Shown here in pieces: positions 32,478 to 40,640 of a DNA stretch of 64,000 nt. The notes beneath the pieces are model-generated. The model did no database searches, was not told the origin of the DNA, and was given only the letters and a program-made list of their open reading frames with translations. A program made the translations under genes and the position numbers. Numbering within the stretch: position 1 is the first letter of the stretch; every line of letters starts with the position of its first letter. Origin of the DNA: Thermoproteota archaeon (GTDB lineage: Archaea > Thermoproteota > Nitrososphaeria > Nitrososphaerales > Nitrosopumilaceae); the NCBI GenBank assembly GCA_003352285.1, contig QQVN01000005.1:248001-312000 (forward strand), given 5' to 3'.

Positions 32478-34223
32478 TTGGCACAAAATAGATTACTAGA
32501 GTATATTCCGGGTTCACGCTCATTACTAATTCAAAAAAATTCCACTCCACCACTTGAGGGATTCTCTGAGAATGTTCAACAAAGTATTCAGGAATATGCT
32601 GAAAGTGCAAAAAACGAAGTTGAAAAAGGGAATAATTTTCTACAATGGGTTTTGACCAGAGTCTTTGAGGCAACAGAAGATGATGCTGCAGATGCAATAG
32701 TTGATGGCGCAAATGATCTTGGAATTGATGCCTACCTGCCAGTGGATTTTTCAGATAACAAGATTCGTTTGTTCCAATCAAAATATGGAACTTCACACTC
32801 AGTTGATGCAGTAATTAAATTCAAAGAAGATGTAAAGCGACTCTTAAGCAAAGACGTTACAAAAATGAGGCCAGAGCTTGCGCATTTGGTTACCAAGATT
32901 AAAGAAAAGCACCTCAAGATTGAGTGCTGCTATGTAACAGATCAAAGAGTAGACTTTGAGGATGATGCGGTAGAAATTATTGGAATTGATGAAATAATAG
33001 AGATACTTTGGGCCAGGATAAAAAAGCCGGCAGCAGGAAAAAAATCATCAATAAAACTTGAAAAGATGCTACGCCATGACAATACAATTTTGGGAATCTT
33101 GAAGCTTCGGGAATTAACAGAATTTGTTACAAAGAACAGGGATTATGTCTTTGAATCAAACATACGACAATGGATGCAGTTTAAGACGACTGTAAACAAA
33201 GGCTTGCGCGAAACATTACAAAATGATCCTGGAAAATTCTTTTACTACAACAACGGCATTACAATAGTAGTTAGCGATTTTGAAGAAGTTGGAGATAATA
33301 TCATCAGCTTGTATGCACCACAAATCGTTAATGGCGCTCAAACATCAAACTCAATATTAGATCATGCCAAGAGAACAAAAAATCTTGATGGAAGCATGAC
33401 TGTAACCATCATAAAGGCAGATGATGAACAAGAACAAAACAACATTACAAAGTATAGAAACTCTCAGAACTCTGTTCGCGGAAAAGACCTAGTTTCATTA
33501 ATGGATTTTCACAAATCAATTAAATCACAGCTGAAAAATTCCGGATACTTTTATGAGATTCAAGCAGGCTCTTTTGATTCTAAAACCAAATCAAAACAAT
33601 GTGAGTATGTTGGTGAGCCATCATACAATGTGTATCTTCCTGACAATCACAAAAAAGTAATTGTAGCAAAAGATGCCATACAAGCTCTAGTTGCAGGAAT
33701 AGAACAAAGACCCACAGAAGCATACAGTTCACCTGCACAGTTCCTTCCACGAGGAAGCAAGTATGATGATGTCTTTAATGACAACTTGAAGGATGACTAT
33801 AGACTGTTACTTTATCCATATCTAGTCAAAGAGTACGCCAAAAAGACCCTCAAATATGGAAAACAGGGTGCCCACAAGACAAAACGTTACGCAACTCTCT
33901 TCTATCTTGCAGTATATTTTAGAATCCTACACAAAACAATACTTGAAACAAAAGGTGATTTTAAGACTGATGTGATAAAGCTAGAGCCAGTATTTCGCAG
34001 CTTCAAGCTTAACACTAGAATACTAAAGCTTGCAGACATTGTTGTTACCAAATTTTTAGAAGACACAGTAGTAGATGATGAGATAGAAATTGCCAATACA
34101 AAACACAACTTCTTTTCCCATCACGTATGGAGTGACTCCATGCTTCGTGTTGTTGATAAAAAAATCAAGCAAGAAGAAGAAGAGATTGACGCCATAAAGA
34201 AGCTAGTCTCAAACATTTTGTAA
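32478..34223 (+). CDS. AIPR-family abortive phage-resistance protein
   Basis: A 581-residue protein. The N-terminal ~150 residues resemble an Mrr-type nuclease core (GANDLGIDAYL, then IRLFQSKYG, the D...QxK pattern). The middle carries AIPR hallmarks GKFFYYNNGITIVV, PQIVNGAQTSNSI and TKYRNSQNSVRGKDL. AIPR proteins are implicated in abortive infection. The start is TTG 32478. Regulatory or partner genes of a restriction system are not adjacent, so it looks like a solitary defence gene beside a tRNA. Confidence 0.8.
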   Translation: MAQNRLLEYIPGSRSLLIQKNSTPPLEGFSENVQQSIQEYAESAKNEVEKGNNFLQWVLTRVFEATEDDAADAIVDGANDLGIDAYLPVDFSDNKIRLFQSKYGTSHSVDAVIKFKEDVKRLLSKDVTKMRPELAHLVTKIKEKHLKIECCYVTDQRVDFEDDAVEIIGIDEIIEILWARIKKPAAGKKSSIKLEKMLRHDNTILGILKLRELTEFVTKNRDYVFESNIRQWMQFKTTVNKGLRETLQNDPGKFFYYNNGITIVVSDFEEVGDNIISLYAPQIVNGAQTSNSILDHAKRTKNLDGSMTVTIIKADDEQEQNNITKYRNSQNSVRGKDLVSLMDFHKSIKSQLKNSGYFYEIQAGSFDSKTKSKQCEYVGEPSYNVYLPDNHKKVIVAKDAIQALVAGIEQRPTEAYSSPAQFLPRGSKYDDVFNDNLKDDYRLLLYPYLVKEYAKKTLKYGKQGAHKTKRYATLFYLAVYFRILHKTILETKGDFKTDVIKLEPVFRSFKLNTRILKLADIVVTKFLEDTVVDDEIEIANTKHNFFSHHVWSDSMLRVVDKKIKQEEEEIDAIKKLVSNIL

Positions 34224-34272
34224 GATTAGAAGGTAGTAGTCCAACCAAGTAAAAATTTGCAGGAGGTTTACA

Positions 34273-34383
34273 TTGGCCAGACTGCTACCGTATTTTCAAT
34301 ATTATACAGTATTATTTAACATGACGACTGATCCCAAATTTACGAGAGCAAAATTTCAAAATCATTTTTATATAGATCATTAA
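34273..34383 (+). CDS. 36-aa ORF with strong Shine-Dalgarno, tentative
   Basis: AGGAGG at 34261-34266 lies 6 nt before TTG 34273, a near-ideal ribosome site rare in this genome. The frame reads MARLLPYFQYYTVLFNMTTD and on to TAA 34381. There is also an internal ATG at 34321. It overlaps the TATA-like box of the next gene. It could be real or a leftover of the region downstream of the AIPR gene. Confidence 0.3.
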   Translation: MARLLPYFQYYTVLFNMTTDPKFTRAKFQNHFYIDH

Positions 34384-34396
34384 GAGCAGAATCAAA

Positions 34397-34573
34397 ATGC
34401 CTGATAAAGCAAAATGCACAGTTTGTGGAAATCCAATTTCATTAAGATATGAACCAATGGATGAATGGGGAATCAAAGGACCACTATGTGGCAAGTGTTA
34501 TTCACAGAAAATTTCAGAGCATTATCCTGGAAAACATGTTAGAGTAAGTCTTTACGGAAAGAAAGAAGCCTAA
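34397..34573 (+). CDS. 58-aa zinc-ribbon protein
   Basis: The product reads MPDKAKCTVCGNPISLRYEP and has CTVCGN and CGKCYS, a compact zinc ribbon, then a basic tail. A TATA-like TTTTTATATAG about 28 nt upstream supports leaderless translation from this ATG. No family assignment is made. It converges with the gene at 34577. Confidence 0.7.
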   Translation: MPDKAKCTVCGNPISLRYEPMDEWGIKGPLCGKCYSQKISEHYPGKHVRVSLYGKKEA

Positions 34574-34576
34574 GAA

Positions 34577-35161
34577 TTATTTTTTGTTCAGTTTGTTAAC
34601 ATAAAGACAATTCCATGCTAATGGGTCATCTTTTACTTCATCTTCGCTAAGAAATGCAATGTCTGTAATGGTCTTCTTTTTTTTCAGTAATGTTACTTGA
34701 AAGCTTTCAAACTTTCTGCATTTACAGTCATCATAAAAGCACTCATCATTATCCTTTGCATCATCATGATCCTCTTTTGCATGACCACAATCACATATTG
34801 CATCATCTTTAACGTCTGCCTTTGATTTTCTTGAATACATTCCCAGCCGTAGATATGCCTCTCCACCATATCCTTTCTTAAAGCGCTCATAATTTTCAGA
34901 TTTTGCCAGAGTCTTGTAAAATGAGATGTTTGAGTCAGGCTTTTTTGTTTCAGCGCCTAAAACAAACCAGTATTGATCTCCAATTTCAACAAATCTTGCT
35001 TTTATTGTTGGATCTACCCACCAGTGAATTACATCATGCCATAGGTTTACTGCTTCCTTTCTATCAGAGAACAGAGGAACGATATTCATTCTGAGATCAA
35101 AATATCGATATGCAACGCCAAGAAAATCATCAAACCAAGGAATAGGTGATTGACTGGACAT
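34577..35161 (-). CDS. hypothetical protein with Cys/His cluster
   Basis: The 194-residue soluble protein has a compact metal-site candidate at about residues 133-162: CDCGHAKEDH, then ECFYDDCKCRKFE. The rest includes tryptophan-rich segments (VNLWHDVIHWWVDP). ATG 35161 is preferred over GTG 35167. The family is not recognised. Confidence 0.6.
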   Translation of the reverse strand: MSSQSPIPWFDDFLGVAYRYFDLRMNIVPLFSDRKEAVNLWHDVIHWWVDPTIKARFVEIGDQYWFVLGAETKKPDSNISFYKTLAKSENYERFKKGYGGEAYLRLGMYSRKSKADVKDDAICDCGHAKEDHDDAKDNDECFYDDCKCRKFESFQVTLLKKKKTITDIAFLSEDEVKDDPLAWNCLYVNKLNKK

Positions 35162-35246
35162 TGTCACAAAAATGAGGCTGGATTATATGTATCTGATCGT
35201 ATTGAATGGTAATACCCTTATATGATAGTTTGAAGGTTTAGCAGAT

Positions 35247-35528
35247 ATGGTAGCTTATAGAACTAGTATGCAAATTGTAGCTGATCTACTTACTGCTACT
35301 GAACAGTCTGGTCAAGAAGGAATCAAGACTACTTCGCTACTAACCAAGGCAAACTTGTCACATTCAAGACTGGCAAAATTTGTTGAAAACTTGACAGGAG
35401 CTGGTTTGATTAACATTATCGAATATGACGGAAAGCACACTTACGTAATTACACCAAAAGGAAAACAATACTTAGAATCATATCAGAAATTCTCAACTAT
35501 AGCAGAGTCATTTGGATTAGAGCTATAG
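35247..35528 (+). CDS. winged-helix DNA-binding protein
   Basis: A 93-residue wHTH protein, full-length paralogue of 14453 (YRTSMQIVADLL, TTSLLTKANLSHSRLAKFVE, YVITPKGKQYLESYQKFSTI). A TATA-like CCTTATATGAT about 27 nt upstream of ATG 35247 supports a leaderless start. It converges with the small membrane protein at 35530. Confidence 0.75.
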   Translation: MVAYRTSMQIVADLLTATEQSGQEGIKTTSLLTKANLSHSRLAKFVENLTGAGLINIIEYDGKHTYVITPKGKQYLESYQKFSTIAESFGLEL

Positions 35529-35529
35529 A

Positions 35530-35778
35530 TTATTTCTTTGATTTTTTATTTCGGCGTTCTTCTCTTTCTTTTCGTTTAGCTTGTTTTCTGTCGTATCTGC
35601 TCTTAAGTGAGCCATACATTATCACAACAATTGAGCCACCAAGCATGCTGTAAAATAATATTAGTTCAGGCGGGTCTTTAGTAATAGCAATACCCATTCC
35701 TGCAATAAGAAACATCAAGACAACTAGAAGATACTTATCCATGAGATGGCTAGATAACAAAATAATATATCTTTTCAA
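35530..35778 (-). CDS. small membrane protein with basic tail
   Basis: Two hydrophobic helices (about residues 15-31 and 37-56) are followed by a strongly basic C-terminus (KSRYDRKQAKRKEREERRN). Likely an inner-membrane protein with a nucleic-acid- or lipid-binding tail. Its function is unknown. Confidence 0.5.
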   Translation of the reverse strand: MKRYIILLSSHLMDKYLLVVLMFLIAGMGIAITKDPPELILFYSMLGGSIVVIMYGSLKSRYDRKQAKRKEREERRNKKSKK

Positions 35779-35807
35779 CTTTTAGTCAATTTGGGGCTGA
35801 AAGATCT

Positions 35808-35978
35808 GTGAGTAAAATTTTGGAATTGATTGGGTTTGGATTAATCGGAGGAACAGTATATGCATATCTTGGATTGATTGCAAACAAGGATCCTTTAGGA
35901 TGGCCAATTTTTTGGAGCTGTGCAGGAGGGGCATTAGCAATAATTGTTCTTCGAAAAAAGAGGGCCCCAAAAGCGTAG
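35808..35978 (+). CDS. 56-aa two-helix membrane protein
   Basis: GTG 35808 opens MSKILELIGFGLIGGTVYAY, with hydrophobic helices at about residues 5-24 and 32-48 and a basic end RKKRAPKA. It is divergent from the gene at 35530. GGGGCTGA about 10 nt upstream may act as a ribosome site. The function is unknown. Confidence 0.5.
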   Translation: MSKILELIGFGLIGGTVYAYLGLIANKDPLGWPIFWSCAGGALAIIVLRKKRAPKA

Positions 35979-36087
35979 TAATTGTGTGAACAATTTCAAC
36001 AAGATGTATTTTTGATCAAAGATTGATCAAAGTCAATTCAACCGACAGATCTATAAAGGATGATCCAGGGGTATAATGGGGGAGCAT

Positions 36088-36165
36088 ATGAATAACGAGG
36101 AAAATAAATGGTGGAAAGGATTGGCCGATGAATTAGAAGTTGACATCGAAGCCTTTGATGAATAA
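36088..36165 (+). CDS. 25-aa micro-protein, tentative
   Basis: ATG 36088 follows GGGGGA at a good distance and reads MNNEENKWWKGLADELEVDI before ending AFDE-stop. The Trp pair and acidic amphipathic helix look coding. A TATA-like CTATAAAGG lies about 35 nt upstream. The product is unknown. Confidence 0.4.
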   Translation: MNNEENKWWKGLADELEVDIEAFDE

Positions 36166-36205
36166 AGCTCCTATCTTTTTCTAAAAATTTTGTATCATAA
36201 TTTAG

Positions 36206-36279
36206 AGCCTCGGGTGGGCTTCGACCCCACGACCTAACGCTTACGAGGCGTTCGCTCTACCAGGCTGAGCTATCGAGGC
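36206..36279 (-). tRNA. tRNA-Thr (CGT)
   Basis: The minus strand folds as acceptor GCCTCGA with CCGAGGC (one A7-C66 mismatch at the base of the stem), D arm GCTC/GAGC, anticodon stem AACGC/GCGTT with loop CTCGTAA (anticodon CGT), and T arm GTGGG/CCCAC. Discriminator U73. No intron is present. Confidence 0.9.
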
Positions 36280-36332
36280 ATGACTCGATTTAGTTGTCAG
36301 AGTTTATAAAAAGCCTTTCTGACTTTGATCAA

Positions 36333-37631
36333 ATGAAAAAATCCATCTCCGGTATCAGAGGGATTTTCGGAAAAGATTTGCTGCTAAATGATGTTTTAGA
36401 ATTTTGCAATAATTTTTCAAAACTAATTGAGACGGGAAAATGTGTAATTGGAAATGACACAAGACCATCTGGGGATATGATAAGAGAGACGGCAAGTGCT
36501 GCAATAATGCAAAATGGAATAGACATTCTAAACTTGGGAATGGCTCCAACACCTGTTGTATTTAGAGAAGCAAGAAGGATTGGGGCAGGCATTGTAGTTA
36601 CATCTTCACACAATCCAATAGAGTGGAATGGCTTGAAGTTCATCAAAGATGGAAGAGGAATTGTAGAAGAGGAGCTAAAGACAGTAACTACTCATCAGGA
36701 AATTCAAAAAGCAAAGATTGGCAAAGAGGAAAAAATCGAGTCAGATTACGTAAACGATGCTGCTGCCTTAATTGGAGAGATGAAAAAATCATCCAAGGTT
36801 GTAGTAGACATTGGTGGAGGAGCTGCAAAAAACATTGTTCCAACTTTGCTAAAAAAACTTGGATGTACAGTGAATACGATAAACGATGATGTTTCCACAT
36901 CATCACGTGGACCTGACCCTACTGCAGATTCATTAGATACTCTTCTTAGTGCAACAAAAAATGCAGAGATTGGATTTGCATTTGATCTTGATGGAGACAG
37001 ACTGGTAGTAGTCAATAATGGAAAAAAACAGACACCTGATGTTACACTTGGCTTGGGCGTTGCAAAAGCCCTTGAGCTAGGATACAAAAAATTTGTTCTA
37101 AGCATAGATTCAAGCGTATCAGTTGAGAAATTTATCAAAAATAATGGAGGAACAGTTCAAAGATCAAAGGTGGGGGAGGCAAACGTAATTGAATTAATGC
37201 AGAGCTCAGGAGCGCAAGCAGGCGGTGAAGGAAGCAGTGGGGGTTTCATCCTTCCTGAATTCAACTATTGCAGAGACGGCATATTGACTAGCGGATTCAT
37301 TGCATCAATGCTTGGAGATAAGAGTTTTAATGATATCTTGTCATTTATGGAAAGTTATCAGCAGATTCGCAACAAGGTATCAGTGGAATCAAATCTACAT
37401 GATGATGTCATTGAAAACTTGATTGGTACCATGAAGGAAAGATATAGTGAAATCAGTACACTTGATGGCATTAAAGCAGTAATTGATGAAGATACTTGGA
37501 CATTGATTAGAAAATCAAACACAGAAGATATCATCAGAGTATCAACTGAGTCAAATGACATTCAAAAGGCTCAACAAGTTCAAAAGGACACAGAACAACT
37601 AGTTAGACAATGCTATGAAAAGATTAGATGA
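36333..37631 (+). CDS. phosphohexomutase (phosphoglucosamine/phosphomannomutase family)
   Basis: An alpha-D-phosphohexomutase. The phosphoserine loop TSSHNPIEWNGLKF, the metal-binding DLDGDRLVV and the sugar-binding GEGSSGGF are all present in order. It interconverts hexose or hexosamine 6- and 1-phosphates for nucleotide-sugar and surface-glycan synthesis. Start ATG 36333 (MKKSISGIRGIFG) is typical for the family, so I prefer it to TTG 36294. Glucosamine versus mannose specificity cannot be decided here. It overlaps thiL by 17 nt. Confidence 0.9.
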   Translation: MKKSISGIRGIFGKDLLLNDVLEFCNNFSKLIETGKCVIGNDTRPSGDMIRETASAAIMQNGIDILNLGMAPTPVVFREARRIGAGIVVTSSHNPIEWNGLKFIKDGRGIVEEELKTVTTHQEIQKAKIGKEEKIESDYVNDAAALIGEMKKSSKVVVDIGGGAAKNIVPTLLKKLGCTVNTINDDVSTSSRGPDPTADSLDTLLSATKNAEIGFAFDLDGDRLVVVNNGKKQTPDVTLGLGVAKALELGYKKFVLSIDSSVSVEKFIKNNGGTVQRSKVGEANVIELMQSSGAQAGGEGSSGGFILPEFNYCRDGILTSGFIASMLGDKSFNDILSFMESYQQIRNKVSVESNLHDDVIENLIGTMKERYSEISTLDGIKAVIDEDTWTLIRKSNTEDIIRVSTESNDIQKAQQVQKDTEQLVRQCYEKIR

Positions 37632-38565
37632 AGGAAAAATTATAGAAATTTTTCAAAAAAAGAATCAAAGAAAATCATTTGTCCCAGAAGATGTAGAGGT
37701 ATTTAGGATTGGGGATGAGTTGTGTGTATCATCTATTGATACTCTAGTTGAGAGCACAGATGTACCACCACAGATGAAATTTTCAGAGATTGCAAGAAAG
37801 AGTGTTGTTTCTGCGGTAAGTGACTTTGCAGCTAAAGGAGTAAGACCAAACTTTGCAATCATTTCAGTCACTATTCCAAGGAAGGTTAATTCAGAAAAGA
37901 TCAGTGAATTGGCTACTGGTTTTGCCAAGACTGCTAAAGAGTTTAACATAAAAATTCTTGGAGGCGATACAAATGAGGGAAAAGAGATTACAATTAGCGT
38001 TGTACTATTTGGTTTTGCAAAAAAGATTCCAAAGAGAAGTGGGGCTAAAATTAATGATAGAATATTTGTAACAGGAGAGTTTGGAAACTCTGCTGCAGGC
38101 TTGCAAATACTTCTAAGAGGAAAAAAAGCTGATGGTACGTTCAAGAAAACTGCAATCAATTCTGTTAAAAAACCACAATGCAGATTAGAATTTGGAGTAA
38201 AAAATCAGAATAAGTTTTCTTCATCAATGGATTCCAGTGATGGCCTCTCCACATGCCTAAATGAGATGGCAAAACAGAGCAACAAGCAATTTTTCATCGA
38301 TAAACTACCTGCAAACCCAAAACTCTTTGAATTTGCAAGTAAGAATAGGCTTGATCCTGTAGATTTGATATTCAATGGGGGAGAAGAATACGAGATAGTT
38401 TTTACCGCATCTCCAAGAAATGTAAAAAAATTACAGGTATTTGCAAAGAAAAGTAAGATCAATCTCATAGAGATTGGCAGAGTCATTCAAGGAAAGGGAG
38501 TAGTTTTGCTAAATAATGATAAGAAAATCATTCTAAAAGACAAAGGCTGGAGGCATTTTAAATAA
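37615..38565 (+). CDS. thiL: thiamine-monophosphate kinase
   Basis: It phosphorylates TMP to thiamine diphosphate. The N-terminal IGDELCVSSIDTLVES, with VVSAVSDFAAKGVRP (Mg/ATP site), ILGGDTNEG and MDSSDGLSTCLNEMA match ThiL of the PurM/ThiL superfamily. The 316 residues are usual. It overlaps the 3' end of the phosphohexomutase gene, giving a two-gene unit. Confidence 0.9.
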   Translation: MKRLDEGKIIEIFQKKNQRKSFVPEDVEVFRIGDELCVSSIDTLVESTDVPPQMKFSEIARKSVVSAVSDFAAKGVRPNFAIISVTIPRKVNSEKISELATGFAKTAKEFNIKILGGDTNEGKEITISVVLFGFAKKIPKRSGAKINDRIFVTGEFGNSAAGLQILLRGKKADGTFKKTAINSVKKPQCRLEFGVKNQNKFSSSMDSSDGLSTCLNEMAKQSNKQFFIDKLPANPKLFEFASKNRLDPVDLIFNGGEEYEIVFTASPRNVKKLQVFAKKSKINLIEIGRVIQGKGVVLLNNDKKIILKDKGWRHFK

Positions 38566-38583
38566 AAAACTCTGTCAAGAGTA

Positions 38584-38829
38584 CTAGTTTGCTTTTAGTG
38601 TAAGATCAGCAGTAATACCATCTTTGACAGGTTGAATAATAGAATTTAATGCGTTTTCAGATTGAGTAATCTCTGAAGTTGGGTCTTGCTTGGGCGTGCC
38701 TTTGGTGGGGGAAATTTCTACATCAGACCTTTGAATGGAATCTAAAATAGACAGGGTCAGTCCCGTTGCAAGTACTCCAACTATCAGATAGGTTGCAATC
38801 TGATTGTTTGTTTTTTGAATGGATTGCAT
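38584..38829 (-). CDS. membrane-anchored small protein
   Basis: One N-terminal transmembrane helix (residues 12-28, IATYLIVGVLATGLTLS) is followed by a short Ser/Thr/Glu-rich extracytoplasmic part of about 50 residues. No family is recognised. Confidence 0.5.
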   Translation of the reverse strand: MQSIQKTNNQIATYLIVGVLATGLTLSILDSIQRSDVEISPTKGTPKQDPTSEITQSENALNSIIQPVKDGITADLTLKAN

Positions 38830-38940
38830 TTTCCTTCAAAATGAAATAGCGGTTTTGGTTAAAACCATTGATTAAATTTGATTTTAACAAGAATCCTTAA
38901 ATCAAAATTTTGTAATACGATCAATTAAAAAAAATGGAAG

Positions 38941-39117
38941 TTATTCTGTGACTTTGATTTCAGATGAGTCTGCCTTGAATCCAATTTTTGCGTGGGTTCC
39001 ATCACAGTTTGGTTTGTTTTCGGTTTTTCCACAACGACATAACGCAGAAACTCTTTTGCCATCAACCTCTACTATTAGGGGTCCATTTTCTGCTCCTTTG
39101 ATTGTGACTTTTGCCAT
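38941..39117 (-). CDS. CDGSH-type iron-sulfur protein
   Basis: The 58-residue minus-strand product carries CRCGKTENKPNCDGTH, the exact CDGSH signature C-x-C-x2-T-x3-P-x-C-D-G-x-H that binds a [2Fe-2S] cluster with three Cys and one His. Small bacterial/archaeal members act as electron or cluster carriers. The overlapping plus-strand frame is a shadow. Confidence 0.9.
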   Translation of the reverse strand: MAKVTIKGAENGPLIVEVDGKRVSALCRCGKTENKPNCDGTHAKIGFKADSSEIKVTE

Positions 39118-39314
39118 AGTTATAGGAGTATAACTACATCAATAAACTTTGATATGATTCTTTAACAAATCATCTGATTCTTGCCATCTGTTTCAGATTA
39201 TAAAACAATAAAAAAAGATTTCCAGTGTTTTTAAATTCATTTAGATCTTGTTCAGTTTTTTCAATCATGTAGTTTGTTCTTCTTTTTTGTCGACACATAT
39301 CAAAAATAAAATTT

Positions 39315-39560
39315 TTAGTCAAAACTACGTCCCTCCGGTAAAGTATCAAGTGTTAATGTGGATAGTACATTTTCGACAGGTCGAATTTTTTCGCTAATTA
39401 ATTTTCGTAGTTCTTTTCTTGGCATATCAGCAGTTTTTACAACATAATCATACGCACCAAAAACTTGTTTAATCTCATTAATTCCATCAATATTTTCTAG
39501 AGATTCTTTTACATTTGTTGATCTATATGCACATGTCAACAACAAAAATGCCTGTGTCAT
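39315..39560 (-). CDS. stand-alone Lrp/AsnC ligand-binding (RAM) domain protein
   Basis: An 81-residue protein matching only the RAM effector-binding half of Lrp/AsnC regulators: AFLLLTCAYRSTNVKESLEN, then GAYDYVVKTADMPRKEL and VENVLSTLTLD. No HTH is present, and the length is normal for such SMRAs (small RAM-only proteins). It likely binds an amino acid and may modulate full-length Lrp proteins. Confidence 0.82.
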   Translation of the reverse strand: MTQAFLLLTCAYRSTNVKESLENIDGINEIKQVFGAYDYVVKTADMPRKELRKLISEKIRPVENVLSTLTLDTLPEGRSFD

Positions 39561-39625
39561 GGCTGTTTTATCGCTCCATAATTAATAATAATTCATCAAT
39601 GTACATTTGAAAATTAAGCTAGCTT

Positions 39626-39874
39626 TTAGAAATTATTTTTTATATCCTTGCTGTGAAAACGTAAAAGTCCATCTTGAATTAATACATTAGAATTTTTTTT
39701 AAATGAAAGTTCACGTGTTTCTGAATCATGCATGGGTTGAACTAATATTTTTGCATCCTCTTGTACTGCTTTATACGAATGAAAATTTCTGTTTTTCTTC
39801 CAATCTCTTCCTAATTTGCATGATTTAATCAATTGGCGCATATTGTTGTTAAAGTAAAGCTGTTTCTGAATCAT
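39626..39874 (-). CDS. hypothetical protein, paralogue of 46832
   Basis: The 82-residue product from ATG 39874 aligns with the protein at 46832: QLYFNNN with FVYNNT, GRDWKKN with DDSWKKL, and SFKKNSNVLIQDGLLRFHSK with IFQKNSQVSVYDGFIKYNSK. Its start shares the A of the upstream small ORF's stop (TAATG), so translation is coupled. No family is known. It lies in the group carrying the AGCT-N15-AGCT element. Confidence 0.55.
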   Translation of the reverse strand: MIQKQLYFNNNMRQLIKSCKLGRDWKKNRNFHSYKAVQEDAKILVQPMHDSETRELSFKKNSNVLIQDGLLRFHSKDIKNNF

Positions 39875-39963
39875 TATGGAAAATTCCTTTTGCCGATTCT
39901 CCATTTTTCCAGTCTAATTCGTTCTTCATAATCATCTTTTATGGAATCATTTTTTTTAGACAT
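39874..39963 (-). CDS. 29-aa ORF translationally coupled to 39626-39874
   Basis: ATG 39963 opens MSKKNDSIKDDYEERIRLEK and ends in TAATG, where the next gene begins. The AGCT-N15-AGCT element lies 46 nt upstream, so this is probably the first frame of the transcript. It may be a leader peptide or a true micro-protein. Confidence 0.4.
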   Translation of the reverse strand: MSKKNDSIKDDYEERIRLEKWRIGKRNFP

Positions 39964-40009
39964 TGTATTAGTTGCGCCTTAATTTCTTATAAACAGAATT
40001 AGAAAGTAA

Positions 40010-40032
40010 AGCTGAAAATCATAATCAAAGCT
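40010..40032 (-). promoter_or_regulatory. AGCT-N15-AGCT element, site 1
   Basis: AGCT at 40010 and 40029 (19 bp apart). The proximal half-site is 46 nt before ATG 39963. Confidence 0.55.
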
Positions 40033-40070
40033 TAAGAATTTTTATCAAGAATTCCACGCATTGTAGTTTG

Positions 40071-40125
40071 ACGAGGAAGGGGTATATCAGACGATTCACA
40101 GTATTTCCCCCTGCCAACTCCTCGT
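40071..40125. other. strong hairpin just 3' of the mscS-like gene
   Basis: ACGAGGA (40071-40077) pairs perfectly with TCCTCGT (40119-40125), and GGGG (40079-40082) pairs with CCCC inside it. It begins 4 nt beyond the MscS-like stop codon on the minus strand. No T tract follows on that strand, so it is not a classic terminator. It could be a 3' UTR stability element of the ectoine transcript or a plus-strand small RNA. Confidence 0.4.
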
Positions 40126-40129
40126 TATA

Positions 40130-40621
40130 CTATCTCGTTTTAATATTACTGTGAGTCGTTTTAATTTTCTTAATAATAGAAATCTCTTCGTCTAATTTTT
40201 TATTAGGAATAAACATCAATCTGTCAGATTCCTCCAACTTTACAATTGTTTTTGATAAGCCAATCTGTGTAATAATACCGCGTTTGCCTTTACATTCAAT
40301 CTCATCGCCAACATTCATTCTTGGACTCAATGCTATGCTCATTCCAGATACTGCATTTTGTAGCTTGTTAAGATAAACAAATGTGAAAAAGAGCAAAATT
40401 GCACTTAGAGAAGTAACAATTTCTATAGCAGGAATAAGTATCCCCATTGATCGTGAGAGATAGAGAACTTCAGACACTCCTAAAATTATGAAAATTACAC
40501 TTGTAGCCTTGTGTGATCCTTTTAGAGTTTGAAATTTTGTATATTCAACTAATTTGATTACTGCTATAATACTCCCTACTAGAATTATTGAAAGAATTGG
40601 GAAAAAGAGATTAGATTCCAA
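40130..40621 (-). CDS. MscS-like small-conductance channel homologue
   Basis: Three to four hydrophobic helices (about residues 7-23, 38-58, 63-88) are followed by the MscS beta-domain MNVGDEIECKGKRGIITQIG, then IVKLEESDRLMFIPNKKL. The pore helix region NKLQNAVSGMSIALSPR precedes it. The protein is truncated relative to E. coli MscS, lacking the large C-terminal cage. It directly follows ectD in the ectoine operon, as in N. maritimus, consistent with solute release on osmotic downshift. Confidence 0.82.
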   Translation of the reverse strand: MESNLFFPILSIILVGSIIAVIKLVEYTKFQTLKGSHKATSVIFIILGVSEVLYLSRSMGILIPAIEIVTSLSAILLFFTFVYLNKLQNAVSGMSIALSPRMNVGDEIECKGKRGIITQIGLSKTIVKLEESDRLMFIPNKKLDEEISIIKKIKTTHSNIKTR

Positions 40622-40640
40622 TATTATTCATCCTAGATAG

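Noticed and set aside
39617-39624. AAGCTAGCTT near the 3' end of gene 39626
   Set aside because: Its two AGCT cores are only 4 bp apart and it has no partner at 19 bp.
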